Origin: Cloeon dipterum
Lineage: Eukaryota > Arthropoda > Insecta > Ephemeroptera > Baetidae
DNA: 64,000 nucleotides
Reading direction: 5' to 3'
NCBI RefSeq assembly: GCF_949628265.1
Contig: NC_088786.1
Coordinates: forward strand, 27,797,681-27,861,680
The notes under the pieces are model-generated. The model was not told the origin of the DNA. It searched no databases and was given only the letters and a program-made list of their open reading frames with translations. Below, one piece after another: positions 1 through 12,440 of this stretch; within the stretch, counting starts at the first letter, position 1; each line of letters begins with the position of its first letter. The position numbers and the translations under genes were made by a program.

Positions 1-93
1 TTTCTAGAAGCATTAAATTTAGATTCACTTTTATTGGCTATTGACAATAATCAAATTCGCTTAATTGCTGCGTACAATCAAAGAAAAGAGTGA
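1..93 (+). CDS. 3' end of an unidentified gene (partial, enters from left edge)
   Basis: An open frame runs from the first base to a TGA at 91-93 and encodes about 30 residues, including LDSLLLAIDNN and ending AAYNQRKE. The composition (leucine/isoleucine helix followed by a charged tail) looks like a genuine protein C-terminus, and a poly(A) signal AATAAA lies about 300 bp downstream near 388. I do not recognise the family. The rest of the gene lies outside the window, so its function cannot be judged. It could also be a chance open frame, since 30 codons is short. Confidence 0.4.
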   Translation, partial: FLEALNLDSLLLAIDNNQIRLIAAYNQRKE

Positions 94-928
94 CAAAATT
101 CTGCGTAGCCCCGCAACTCGTTCTTCCTGCTAAAACAATTTAGGATCCCAAAAATTCTTTAATTTATTTTGAAGCAATTGCAAATTAGGAAGTTATGCTT
201 GTTTTATTATGGATAGCTATTTGAGAAAAATTCACTTCAGTGTATCTTTTGCAAATAGGTTGCGAGCTGCAACCAAATCCTAGAAAGTTTTGTACCAAAG
301 CGTCGTGAAATTAATTTTCTTTGTTAACAATTTTTTTCTGTATTCTGTTTAAATTGATTTTACTTAGAACAACTTCATACATATAGCAATAAAAAAGCAC
401 TTCCAACGGTTTCTTGCGTTCAACTTGTTAGAGTAAAACCAGAGCGCACTCGTTGAAAGATCGAAGTCAGTTCTGGACTGGGGCGCTGTGATACCCACGG
501 TCTCGAGTATTTTTGCAAACCCAATAAGTAGCAAAAGGAGAGAATACTTACTTACTTCGTGTTAAGTTGCGTCAGACCCGAACCTTGAAGTTTCTGCCTC
601 TTAAGCGCACCATTGTCTAATTTTTATCAATTTTTCCCTATTATAAAATAAATCCCTGAAAAAATATTCTTTAGATAACATTAGATGTACTGATTCATTT
701 CTTCTGAGATATAACATTAACAGTTAGATTCAAATAAAATTTTATAAGCAAAATATCAAACAGAATCGCCAAGCTGCAAAACCAATTGAATTTCACATGT
801 GCAAAAGAGCGCCATTTTATGGCTAACAATTTTAAAACAACTTGTATTAAGGTGCAGCTTCATTTAGAGTGATTGATATACACATTAAACATGATCTCAA
901 AATTAGTATTTCTTTGCCTTTGAAAATT
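94..928. other. Noncoding: probable 3' UTR, then intergenic
   Basis: AT-rich sequence with no supportable exon. The first 300 bases probably include the 3' UTR of the gene entering from the left (AATAAA near 388). I see nothing else. Confidence 0.4.
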
Positions 929-1141
929 TCAAACAAGACATGCTCGAGCCCAAGTGTAACAATCTTTTCGCACCGATGGCCAAACGTATTTTGCAGACAC
1001 CATTTTTGACGTTGACTTTATGCCAGGGTGAGCCAGATTGTGAATGGATTCAAAGGCAGGGCGGCGAAATTGCTTTGGAAGGAAAGGGCGCGCTTCTGAG
1101 GTTGTCGTGTCGCACCATAGCTGATACTTGCTGCCGGACAC
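929..1141 (-). mobile_element. Ty3/gypsy-type LTR retrotransposon fossil (integrase fragment)
   Basis: The minus-strand translation contains a stretch (ESIHNLAHPGIKSTSKMV, followed by YVWPSVRKDC) typical of the zinc-binding N-terminal part of Ty3/gypsy integrase, where a His pair precedes a Tyr-x-Trp-Pro segment and a Cys pair. Only this small piece of pol is recognisable; no LTRs, gag or reverse transcriptase are seen beside it. It is a broken, isolated remnant. Age cannot be measured from one fragment, but the loss of everything around it suggests it is not recent. Confidence 0.7.
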
Positions 1142-1753
1142 GGGCCCCTTCAGATCCTAATGAGTGAAGAGTTAAGAAGTCCACAAAACAATATTCTGAT
1201 GAATGTGAACCTATGATTTCTTGCTCAAAGTCAGTCAGATTCAAACCTGCAAATAATTCAATTACTGCATATTATGTGCTCTATTTTGTCGCATTCTAAA
1301 AAATCGCTTCTCAATGGTGCAAGTGGGATATTTTTTAAATATTTCTTCAAGAGGTAATTGTTTGAGCTATTCAGCATTATTACTCTTTTGAATTGGTAAT
1401 CTCTAGTCACCACTCTACATATTCAAACCCCTTACCCCTTCAACAGTAAGGAGTGAGGGGTCGGAAACCAGGAGGTTCACAAAAGCATATATGTTGTGTC
1501 ATCTATACGGGTCCCTCTGAACTAATAGACGGCACACCATGTAAGGTTTTCTCGTAAGCTAAAAGAATAAAGATTGCGTGTAAAAGGGTGGCACGAATAA
1601 ATGCTACACGTGTTTACAAAAGATTTGGCATTTTTATTTTTGATGTGTGAACGTTTGCTTCTCCTCAAACAGTCGTTAAGCAAATAATTATAATTAAAAT
1701 TGTTGCATCGATTCTAAACTGTTGCTTATTTATGGCAATAATTTATCTTACAG
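1142..1753. other. Noncoding spacer
   Basis: AT-rich sequence between the retroelement remnant and the first putative exon at 1754. No convincing start exon for the downstream frame was found here. Confidence 0.3.
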
Positions 1754-2188
1754 CTTTTAAATCCATCTACACAGCATCTTCACTACATTCAAAAAGATTC
1801 AGAACAGGCATTATTTAACGTGCTCGTGGTAAGAGTATTTTCCAAATATCTCTTTATTTTTATCAATTATTTAATCGCTGAAACGATTTTTACCATTATT
1901 AATTCGTATTTCATAGGGAAACAAATGCACGATTTTTGATTCGACAGATCTCAAGATTATAGAAAAGCTGAAGTCTCAAAGCGAGTTTAGAAAAATTCAA
2001 TTCACAACCTCTCGTCAGTTAGTTTTATTACATAAAAGTGTTTTCTGCATTTTATCAATTCATTTTTAAACCCTTTCGTTTTAGTTTATTTACAATTGAC
2101 GCGTTTTAAACAGTGCGTTGATCTAACGACGGCTAAAAAGGACATTGATTGCGATTGGAATTTGTATCATGTCGGACCCACCGCGTGA
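1754..2188 (+). CDS. Putative 3' exons of an unidentified gene
   Basis: Three candidate exons keep one reading phase across splice-like borders: 1754-1828 (after a TTACAG acceptor, before GTAAGA), 1917-2037 (after TCATAG, before GTGTTT) and 2085-2188 (after TTTTAG, ending in TGA). Together they encode about 99 residues, including TQHLHYIQKDSEQALFNVL and FKQCVDLTTAKKDIDCDW, and an AATAAA lies near 2346. The composition looks protein-like and hydrophilic. I do not recognise a family and no initiating exon was found, so this may be the end of a gene whose start is hidden upstream, or a decayed gene. The middle donor is uncertain: a better-looking site at 2018 (GTTAGT) would give an early stop in the third exon. 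Confidence 0.33.
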
Positions 2189-3430
2189 AAATAACATTAT
2201 TTCTTGGTGTGCGAATTTTAAATGCAAAAATCTATCGAAATGTTCAGCAAAAGCTGATTTTAAAAATGGTTTTGCTTGAATGCAAAAACATTCGGCGTTA
2301 AGTCAAGGAAAACTAATTGTCGTGAAAAGCGTGGGTCCTGCTTTTAACAATAAAATCTGTATGAAAGTTGCAAAAATGTAGTAATTTAAACCGCAGATAT
2401 AGCACGAGTGCACGTGTATGAATCAAATTTTCAAATAACACCTTCGATTTTGTCTCCGGTTGCCTTTTGTGCGAGAATGAGTCTCAAAAGATTTGGCCGT
2501 GCCGTCGGAATCCGCGCCTACCAATTTAGTTTGTGCAAAACACGCGTGAAAGTGCAAATTTTCTGCACCACTCATCAATCCAGTCAGTCCTCATCATCAA
2601 ACACATAATCATATACGTGACGTACGATTGTAGCAGCTGAAATGAGAAAATCCAGAGTTAAAAAGGTAGCAGCTGGCGCTTGAGAATTTGTTTTGTTTCA
2701 TCGTTTTTCGTATTTTGTTGTTCAGTGTGGTAAAAAGAAGGTTTTCATTCTAGTTTGGTTGGATTATTTGCTTTCTACTGTGCGGAATTTGGCAGTTGAA
2801 TTAGTTAAAATCCAGTTTTAAACTATATTTTATGGATTTAAAGTTATATGTGTTAAGCCGATTAAGCAGAAGCTTTGTTACGCCGTTAGAGATAATTAGA
2901 GACTTAGATAATGACAACTTAGAATTGAATGTGCATGCACAAATTATTTCCATGTAATAATGAGATATGAGAGGTGTGTGTTGTGAACATCTTAAAATGA
3001 GTGATTACTTATCAGTCTTTAATCGACAGCGAAGCGACTTTTAAAATATTTTTTAATTTGTACGCAGCCACGCGTGAAAATTTGATGTATGTGCGTGTAA
3101 ACATATTAAAATGACAAAAATAAGCAATTTCAAAACATGTAAGCACATTGACAGCATATTTAAAGCAGAACGGTCAGCTCTCTTCAGCTGCTCACGACGA
3201 AAAACGCAAAAATATAAAAGAATTAAATAAATCAATGTACAGTCTCTGTAACCGAATTCGATCGAGATGAAAAATTGTGAGGGGGTCGATTAAAAACTCA
3301 AATTGAACATCTACAGGAAGTGCCAACGTAACAATTACTACAATTACCATGACTGGAGGAGTTAATGAGAGAGCTAGACAGATTGAGGTGCGCGGTTGAA
3401 TGGGTGCTCTGTAATTGGATAGACATAGTT
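2189..3430. other. Noncoding spacer
   Basis: AT-rich DNA between two convergently oriented gene ends. It probably holds the 3' UTR of the membrane protein gene that ends at 3431 on the minus strand. No exon or repeat seen. Confidence 0.35.
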
Positions 3431-5546
3431 TCATGTGGTGTGAGTAGTCTCTAACCTCTCCATGAGGCGCCTCTTTAACTCAGGTGGATAGGTTACGTAG
3501 ATATAATGCTCGCCTTGGTTCTCGGCCACGTAATATGGCTCGCCCTCCATCGAGAACTCATCCCCGTGATATGGCATCGGGATTGCTTGCTGATGATGCA
3601 AATGGTGGTGCTGATGGCCCATTTGCGCCTGCTGATGCTGCAGTAGCGGCGACGACGGCTCCGACATGGAACCTTTGTTCCCTCGGTATTGCCAACTAAG
3701 CGTAAAAATAAGCAATCGATTAAAATTCCCATTGTCACCTTTGCAAGCATAACAGAATAAAAAAAGATCAAAAGGATCGCTGTTGTGCTAAAGTAATAAT
3801 AAGAAAAAATTCACTCACTCGCACAGAAGCCAAATAAGATAATAGCAGAAGCAAATGACCAGGGCGAGGGCAGTGACCAACACAAGCAGCAAAGCCCACG
3901 GGAATTTACGTCGTTCGTGCGCTGAGTTTTCCCAGTACCTGTCGCACGTCAAGTACCAACAAACTGCTCGATTCATGTCAGCTGCAAATGCAATGTTTCA
4001 ATTCATCAGAAAATAAATCGGCACAAAAAGTCTTGTACGGACCTTCGATGGTTTTGAACTCCTCGGTGGTGAGGTTGGCGAGCAGACCTGCTATGCAGTT
4101 CCAAACCAGAGTCTCGCATTGGTCCCTCAACTCCTGCAGGAGGTCTGGTCTGCAGTCAGCCTTGAATCGTTTCATTTGCTCGTCTTGGGCATTAATTCTA
4201 GTACAATCGGCACCTGCGGTGTCTGCTGAAACATTTCATACAGTTCCACTCGCGAAATTAAAATTCGTTTACGACCTGCTGATCGCTTTGATCTGGAGTT
4301 GTTGCAGTTTTGAGTGTTCACTGTTTTGTGGTGTGACTTATTCACTTTCACCTCGGGATGTTTCCCTGCCTTTGGAGCACTTGTTGGCGTTAGCACGATT
4401 TCACCTCTTTTGGCTGCAAGTGCGAAAAGCGTCAGAAACGAAACCCCGTATAAAAACGCCTGCAGCGCATCGAGTCATGCAACCGGCGTGAGAGCAACGT
4501 TGCGCGGAACGCCTACTCTTACAGCTGCAGGCGCTGAGTTCATACTAAACTTGCCTTTTTGTTGCTGGACCGGCTGCAAGGCCGTTTTGGACACGACGAG
4601 CGCGGCGGTATTCGCAGAATCACGGCCCCACAACTCCAGGTCAGTGTTGGAGGTCGATGACCCTTTGATTCCATGCTCCCACACGGTGCAACGCATGATG
4701 TCGCAATAGTCTGCCAGGCAGATGGCATCTTCGGCCTTTTTGTAAAATAGAGAAAAAATAGTTTCAAAACAGATACATATTGTAAGATAGAAACCATTTT
4801 TATAAATTATCTGTGCCTAGCTGACAAAGGTTAATAATTGCTGGGACTAATTAAAGGCAATCTTTTTTTTATCATTTTCGCACTAAACTTGATAGAAATA
4901 TTATTGGACTTATATAAGGATTGTGTACATTCTGATAATTTCGAACAATTTCTGTAATCATAAAGTCTTCCCTAGTAGGTGCGCGCAACTCAACTTTATT
5001 CTATAGTTGAAAACTGATTTGAAAGTTTATATTTTAATTTTATCAATGGTTAAATTAAGTTTTGAATTTTCCTCGTTTCTCAACGATAAAAGATTTAAAA
5101 TTATTCAAATTTATTTCTCATTTGATTCGCAGTGCCCTGCATGCTTAAAAAGAATTCCTACCACACTCACAATGTTGAGGTGCTCCGAGTGTCTGTTCTC
5201 AAAGTGCATTTCAAGGAACTTCTCCGAATAGAAAGACTTTCCACACAGACCACAGCTCCACTGCGTCGCCCTGTGTTTGATTTTCGACCCTTGTCTCGGC
5301 CAGTAAACCTCCCTGGCAGGGTGGAAGGGACACTCTATCGGCAGTTTGAGACCGTACCTCTCTAGGATGGGCGTCCATTTCTAGACACAAAATTTGGCAT
5401 TAAATTTAATTTTAATACAAGAAAAATCAACCACTTACTTTGGTGATGATATTGCGCACGACGGACGACCTGTCTCTATGGCAGGGCGGTCGAGGGACTT
5501 GTGGGCCTGGCAAGGGCACAAGTGCCAGCAGCACCACCACCACCAG
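3431..5546 (-). CDS. Unrecognised single-C2H2, predicted membrane protein
   Basis: Six minus-strand exons stay in phase: 5439-5546, 5171-5380, 4546-4735, 4043-4225, 3819-3981, 3431-3695 (372 codons plus an unresolved first exon). In order: a hydrophobic leader (LVVVVLLALVPLPG), a C-x2-C-x12-H-x4-H finger (CGLCGKSF to the two His of HFENRH), a Cys-rich segment (CLADYCDIMRC), a Ser/Ala/Gln-rich linker, an acidic helical region with Cys pairs, a strong transmembrane segment (LLLVLVTALALVICFCYYLI) and a His/Gln-rich tail. Leader plus transmembrane segment suggest the finger is extracytoplasmic, which is unusual for C2H2. The initiating exon is not settled; an ATG at 5687 would give a short MHSLA-type signal start, but its donor is weak. 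Single-nucleotide placement of the 4546 donor is also uncertain. I do not recognise a named family. Confidence 0.75.
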
Positions 5547-7513
5547 CTGCGGAAGAGCAAACAACCCTTTAATGATGGGCCACACGTGCTTAATATATCT
5601 TTTTCAAGCGAGCCACGTCGTGAATCGATGCATACAAAAGCAGAAGGCGGCACGAACCGCAAGACCACACACAGCCAACGAGTGCATGCACGTTGTGTGC
5701 TAAGCGCGCTGTTTCTTTGATTTTTATCGATCCGCACCCCGAGCCGAATACCGCAGTGCACGAGGGAATAGTCGCCGAAGCGCGGCCGGTGCATTTCGGA
5801 ATTCCCCAACTTTTGAGGAGGAAGGGTGGAAATCAAGGCAAAGCCAGGGTGAATTTAAGGGCAGTGAACGAGAATTTCAAGCTAATATCGCAGACAAAAA
5901 AAGCAAACATTCATCTGGGCAATATGGCATTGCAAGCACAGGTGTCCACGTGCGGTGCTTAAATTAGAGCAAATACGCGGAAAAATATTTAGCATACAAG
6001 CTTACCTCGGAAGATAAAGATTTGGTCTTCATTCATATTACTTTGCAGCACCAGCAAGTCATTTTTCTACGCATGGAGCAGGACGGACAAGACGTTGTAA
6101 CTGCATGCAAGGGTAACAATCACTTGATCATGCAGGACGGGCGCACGCGCTGCCGGAGGGGTGCGGGTGGAAAATGACTGTGGAAAATCCCGAAGGCGAG
6201 GGAAATTCAAACTCCTCGTGTTTTCTTTGTATGTGAATTTAAATGCTCAAGGGAGTTTGAAACTACTCAAATAATTCAGCTTAGAGGCCAATAATTAAGT
6301 CCTAATGTTAAGCGAAGCATAAAATAGGCTATAGTGGTACAAATAATATAATATTGCTCTGCAAAAATACTCAAATATGATCTACAAAGTCTAAAATGAA
6401 AGGCTGGGTTCATTCATATACAGCAGTGTTTTATATTGAAGTGTCCCTTTTTTGCCACAGATTTCCCCCAAAATTAATATTCATTTAGTTTAATATTGAT
6501 TCCTGTTATATCAGCCCCCGAGTAACGTTTCTCTGAGATACAGGAAGCAAAATAAATATTATTATTGCTATCCACTTTTATTTTATTAATTGCTAATTTA
6601 GATAGCTTAATTCCATATAATGCTTATTCTGTGCACTCAGTCACTATCTGAAATGGAAATTCTCCATATATGGCTCATCCTAGTAAATACCACTCAAACA
6701 ATTATTATGTAGTGTTCAATTACTCATATATCTATTTGAATATTTTATCCTAAATAAACATGTTATAGTTAGGAAAAAAATATTATGTTTCTATTTAGCC
6801 AAATGATTAAGCCTGGAGAAAACTCAAATCTTTCTGTTGTGTTAATCAGAATAAAAATCATCATTTACATAGTGTTTTTACCTTTATTGTTTGTTAACGG
6901 TTTGGTGTGGCAAAATATTTCATTAAATGCGGCTGTTTGAAATAATTATAACTAGTTTTGAGATTTTATATCTGCATTTAAGCCAGCTTGCTATCAAAAT
7001 ATTACGACCTTAATATCTCGACAAGATCAGTCAAAATATTTGCTCGAGAAAACTTGAATACAATTATCACATCATATTTTTACTACCATGACAAATACAT
7101 TTTTTTAGTGAGTATGAATGACAAATCTGGCGAAGAAATGCAGAAAAGGTAGATTTTATGAGGTGAAATCACACTTTGTGACACACAAATGTGATATTTT
7201 TAGATTTTTAGTTGGCATTTATGCTGTTTAAAATATATTACTTATTTAGAAAAATTTGTATTTAGAACATTCCAAATAAGAGCAATCGGTGTCGTTTGTG
7301 AGCTCATGAGTTAGTCTTGAAATTTTGGTTGAATTAAAAAAAAATATTCTTGATAAGTCAGAAGAGGTCGGCGATTCATTTGCGCGATCAACGTTGCAAA
7401 TTACAAGATAAACAGTCTTCTGATGGTTGAAAAATCAGTCAAAACAAACCAAAACTACAAATTTCTTAACATATATTTCAGTAGCCACTTTGTCACTTAT
7501 GACCTCTGGAATC
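5547..7513. other. Noncoding spacer between two minus-strand genes
   Basis: The stretch 5550-6200 is less AT-rich and likely holds the promoter and first exon of the membrane protein gene (a possible exon around 6000-6040 ends in a good GTAAGC donor but is out of phase). From 6200 to 7440 the DNA is very AT-rich, without exons or repeats that I can support. Confidence 0.35.
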
Positions 7514-10500
7514 TCAGCACTGAACTTTCCCAGCTACTATCTCTTCATACAAACTTGATGTGAGCTCTTTGAAGTCCCCATCTTTGCTCACTCTGAAATA
7601 CAAGCGATCAGAGCCGACATTTGCTGGATTGAAACCCTCCTTTTGCAGATTGAACTTCTTCAGTTTAAAGGTGCCTGATTGAAGGTAATAATTAGTTGAC
7701 AAGCAAAACTGTTTCAATTATCCTTACTAGTCACGTCGATTTTCTTGGCTAATCTAATGAACAAGGGCTGAGCATATGGCGGCAGATATTTTGCCAAAGA
7801 TTTTCCCAATTTGCTGATGTCCACGGTGTCGTCTGCATCAACAATTGTGGCCATGCCAGCCTTACCGTCTGTGTTAGGGATCTGCCAAAACCCCATTTGA
7901 GATAATTGCTGGTAAAATTAGTAACCATTGATCTACCTCCACACCGTACACGCAGGCATCTTGCAATCCAACTGCTTTGGTGATTGCATTTTCCACTTCA
8001 GTCGTAGATACGTTTTCTCCCTTCCATCTGAACGTGTCTCCAGTTCGGTCTTTGAAATACAAATAGCCCAGCTCGTCCATCACCAAAATGTCGCCTGCAC
8101 AGATAAATTCAGGGTTTGCACAATCATTCACACACAAGCATGCACCAAGAAAAACTTTTTGTTCTGATTATTTTTTGCTTGTCATAGTTCAAGCAAATAT
8201 GCACCTAACAATTGTAAAAAGATATATGAACAAAAATTTAAATGATATTTCTGGTTGTTAGTGTGAAGCATTTAATTGAAATTATACCAAGCTTCCTTGG
8301 TGAAACAGCTCGCTATATCATGGAATCTGCCTATAATTTCAACTTAGTTAACTTTTAAAATGTCCACAATAGATACAGTTTTTTGTCACCCCTGCAACGG
8401 TTGACCAGAACTGAAAGTCGGCCTTTTTCACAGAGAGACGTGTTCACGCAACATGCTTGCAATGACTTCCACACTTTAATTTCTGAAAACGAACAGTATC
8501 ACACAACTGAGATGAACGGTTGTGGTTTTTCTATTGCATTTAATCATTTTTTGAACTGTGATGAAGCATACATTAACATTTAGTGAATGAAGCCACCAAT
8601 GTTAATCTGTGAACGCCTCCGTATTAGAATTGATTTATGACTGTTGTAGACTTTCGTGTAAAATAAATTATTCATTCATAATTTCAACTAAGAACAATAT
8701 TTTTTAGAGTTTAAAGAATTTACAACTTTAAGACAATTCTGTGAATATCTACATTTAACTTTCCATATAATTGATAGCATATTGGCTCATTGAAAAATGT
8801 ATTGCAGGATGATGACAACATTATTGTGTTTGTATAATCAAATTTTACTCATTGTCGGAAATAAAGTATAATTAACATGTTACAACATTAAATATTTGAT
8901 TTACTAGTAGAATGAGTTTACAAAATACTTGTGATTTTTTTAAATAGCTTCAAAAGTGCTCTTGCTCAGTATTTTGTTACCATCTGGAGTGAAACGCGCA
9001 ATTCCGAGTTATAAATTGATTTGTGCCCTTCAAGCCATGGAAAATAATTGCAAATCAAAGCTTGCTCATGTTTTCCTGGAGGGTTTCCTGCCTAACGTCT
9101 ACTGTTCAAAGTTTATTTGCAATTTGTTTAAAGCTTTTGATTTTTAGTATAATTAACAGCAGTTAAAAAAAGGCGAAGACTATATTTAACTCTATTGTTT
9201 AAATTATTATATCAATATTTTCATTTTGAAATTCTAACAATGGCCATTTCTGAACTGAGTGCGATTTTTCCGGATCCTCACTTGCTTAAGAAATGCCGTG
9301 TCCAGAACATACCTGAGAGGAAGTATTTGTCATTCTTCTTGAACACATTTGTGGCCACCTTTTTGCTTGAAGCCTTCTTGTCAACGTAGCCGTGGAATTC
9401 CCTGGTTGCGTCTCCTTCCTTTATTTTGCCAACGAACATGCCTGGCTCTCCAGGCAAGCAGCGGAAGCACAGACCGTCTGGTCCTCGCAACACCTCGCTG
9501 GTTTCTTCGTCCACCTTAATCAGTCCCATCGGATTGAGGAAATCTGGTAGAAGTCTAGGTTGGAAGCCAACAGCACCCACAGTTCCATCAATATTAACTG
9601 GAATTGAATTACAATAAAATTACAGCGTCTTGACATTATTTATATCTTACCAATATTGGTATTTCCTTCAGTAGCACCGTAAAACTCAACAATTCCGTTT
9701 ATGTTGAATCGATCCACAAAGCTTTGCCAAACATTCTTCTTCAAGCCATTTCCAAGCATGATGCGGATTTTGTGCTTCTGGTCGTATTCCGAAGGCCGAG
9801 TTGCAAGCAGGTATCTGCACATCTCACCAATATACTGGCCCACCTAGTTTGAAATGAGAATTAATAAACAATTTCGAGAGGCTAGATTCAAGATTTACAG
9901 TGCACTCATATTTCGCACAGTCTTCAAAGTATTTTGAGGCCGAGAACTTGCTTTTGATGACGCATGAAACGCCCATTGTGATCGCGGGGCCAACTCCAAC
10001 AACTCCTCCAGCAGAATGGTACAACGGTAGAGGGTTGTAAATTCTGTCCTCCTTGGTGATGTTGGCAAAGTATCTAGCAGCAAGGGTTCCGAAAAGATAT
10101 CTGGATACATTTAAGTTAATTACTGAGCAACCCAATAGCAAAATGCGGTTAAAACCTTGAGCTCCTGAGCACTGCTGCCTTTGGTAGACCAGTCGTTCCA
10201 GACGTGTAGATGTAAATGAGCTCATCCTTGTAGCTGGGCGGCATCAATCCAATGATCGGGGTGCCAGGTTGTTGGTCCAACGCAGAGTTCAGCAATTCAA
10301 ATCCAATGCTGGGCGATTCCAGTTGGGATTGTTGGTCAGCTCCGCAGAATTTGAACAACGTGGGTTTGGCAGAAATGTCCTCTTCCACTTCTTTCACAGC
10401 TATGATTGCATTCAAATTTGAGGAATATATAAATTAAGTTTAAAAATTATTACCAGGGCACAGTTCGGCACTAACAATGACGCCCTTTGGCTTAACCACT

Positions 10501-12440
10501 TCGAGCGAATGTTGAAGAGCGATGTTTCTTAGAGTGTTGTTGACCAACGCTGTAATCACGCCGAGGCGGGATAACCCAACCCAGATGGCCACATACTCGG
10601 GTCTGTTGGAGCTTACAAGGGCCACAACGTCACCCCGCTTGTAACCACGTTCGTGGAAGACTCGGGCGACTCGCCAGCTCAGCTCATTGACCTGTTGCAA
10701 GGAGAGGTTTAGCTAATATCAATAATTTTTGGGACCCTCGCTTTGCTTACCTGCTTGTAGGACCACACCTGGTCTTCAAACAAAAAGCACGGCTGTTCCG
10801 GGTACTTTGCGGCCAAATCAGACAGCATGGACGCAGGAGTGAAATTCCTACCCTTCAAAATCTGGTTTTTACGGATAATCCTATACAGCTTGGTTATGAA
10901 CCTGAAATAATAAATTTACATTTTTTCAAATTGGAGAAGAAAGGTGCATGTCACTATTAATTATCTTAATCCTAGACAGTGATGTTTGTCCAGCCGAAAC
11001 GAGTCACGCAATACTAATTACGTTAAATTCAACTGGACAAACATCATGCCTCTATCAATTATTTGCGGAAGCAAAGTGACAGCTGCGTTTCGGTTAAAAT
11101 AGTCCTTTCCTTTAACGGGTTTTTGTTTGCATTTGTTCCATTTGTTCACTCGAAACGAAAAACGAATTATTAAATAAACAAAATAAACAGTATCAGGCAT
11201 GTTTGCCGATTGCTTCAGAGCTAAAATTAAAAAGCATTATTATTATTTCTGTCACGAACTGTCGCACGCCACCTGGAAAATAGCGCGGCGACATGAAAGT
11301 ATCTTTGCCTTTTGCGCCAACAATGTGGCATGTGGCACCAAAAGCAATGAATTTGTAATGCTGATTTGACTTTTGTTCGTGAAATTATAATGTGCGCGAG
11401 GTCTCCAGCGTCAAGGTCCGAGGAACAAACAGAGGAGGAGCAGAGCTATCACGAGGCCAATGACAGAGGACTCCGGATGAGTAACACGCGCATTAAGAAA
11501 TTAGACGACGGACGCAGCTTTACTTGAGATCTTTGAGGATGAAATTTAGAGCACGTATATTTAAATAAATTCTTTCGACGCGCAGTTAGTGAAATGCTGA
11601 ATACGCATTTCGTCTCTGTCTACACTTAAAGCAAAAGAGTTGGGACACTTCCTAAATTTAAACTAACCATTGAAAAAGTGATAATTTAAAAGCAATAAAA
11701 TCATTGGTTTCGAAATATTTAAGAGACTGCAACCAACCATTCCCTTCATCTTGAAACCTCTCAAGAGTAACATTTTTTTAAAAACAATAATAATAATTTA
11801 AATAGTGTTTTGATGCACCCTTATAGCATTACAAGTTTATGAAATCCACAGATGAAATAAAAAACATGTATGATATATTTATAAAAATACATACATTAAT
11901 ATGTATTGTCACTATTTTTGGAGAGCGATATCAGCAACAAATAACCACATCGTGGTAAAAAAAAAACCGACAACACATTACACGATGACAGAGGTCGCAG
12001 CTCGTAGCATTATTTGCAGCGCAAACACGCCCTAATCAACTCCCTTTACCCACAGATTATTTTATTGATCCCTATTTTTATTGCGTTTGTGTGTGTTACG
12101 TAACTAAAATCAAGAATAAAAGGCAATACACTCAAGCAAATTAAATTTAATTAAGTTCCCTGTTGCTCCTACGATGCTTAAAATAAGTCTCATATAATTA
12201 ACTCATTTGCAGATTCAAATTGCTTCCTTTGCGTATATCATTTCCGAGCAAGGGCGCTACCAATTGTAAAAAAATTGCTTACCCAAGGTCTCGAGGCAGA
12301 GTCCGAAGAATGATGGAAATTTTCTGGGCATTCCACAGGTAAAATGCCAAGGCACAAAGACAGAAAATCTGTAGCCATGGTCCGACGACCAAGATTACTC
12401 CCAGCAAGCAGAACACAACCTTATAGTTAATATGGTCCAT
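7514..12440 (-). CDS. Fatp: Long-chain fatty acid transport protein / very-long-chain acyl-CoA synthetase (SLC27 family)
   Basis: Activates long-chain fatty acids to acyl-CoA with ATP, driving uptake at plasma or ER membranes. Ten in-phase exons: 12283-12440, 10751-10901, 10454-10691, 10156-10399, 9899-10100, 9651-9843, 9313-9597, 7937-8094, 7728-7881, 7514-7674, giving 647 aa, the usual FATP1/4 length. An N-terminal membrane segment ([16 protein letters not shown]) comes first; the AMP-binding P-loop [14 protein letters not shown] is in exon 4; [10 protein letters not shown] follows; exon 8 carries the FATP signature [19 protein letters not shown]; the C-terminal domain ends GKVQC. All catalytic motifs look intact. 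Intron 1 is 1.4 kb and the intron between exons 7 and 8 is 1.2 kb; the rest are short. Assignment to the FATP1/4 branch is by length and motif; the exact paralogue is not decided. Confidence 0.95.
10980..11046. repeat. Small inverted repeat in FATP intron 1
   Basis: TGATGTTTGTCCAG at 10980-10993 recurs as its exact reverse complement at 11033-11046, separated by 39 bases. It could be a hairpin or a remnant of a small inverted-repeat element. No function is implied. Confidence 0.6.

Noticed and set aside
5435-5836. 133-codon minus-strand open frame
   Set aside because: It overlaps the signal-peptide exon of the membrane protein gene in a different frame (Trp/Cys-rich shadow of the Val/Leu run).
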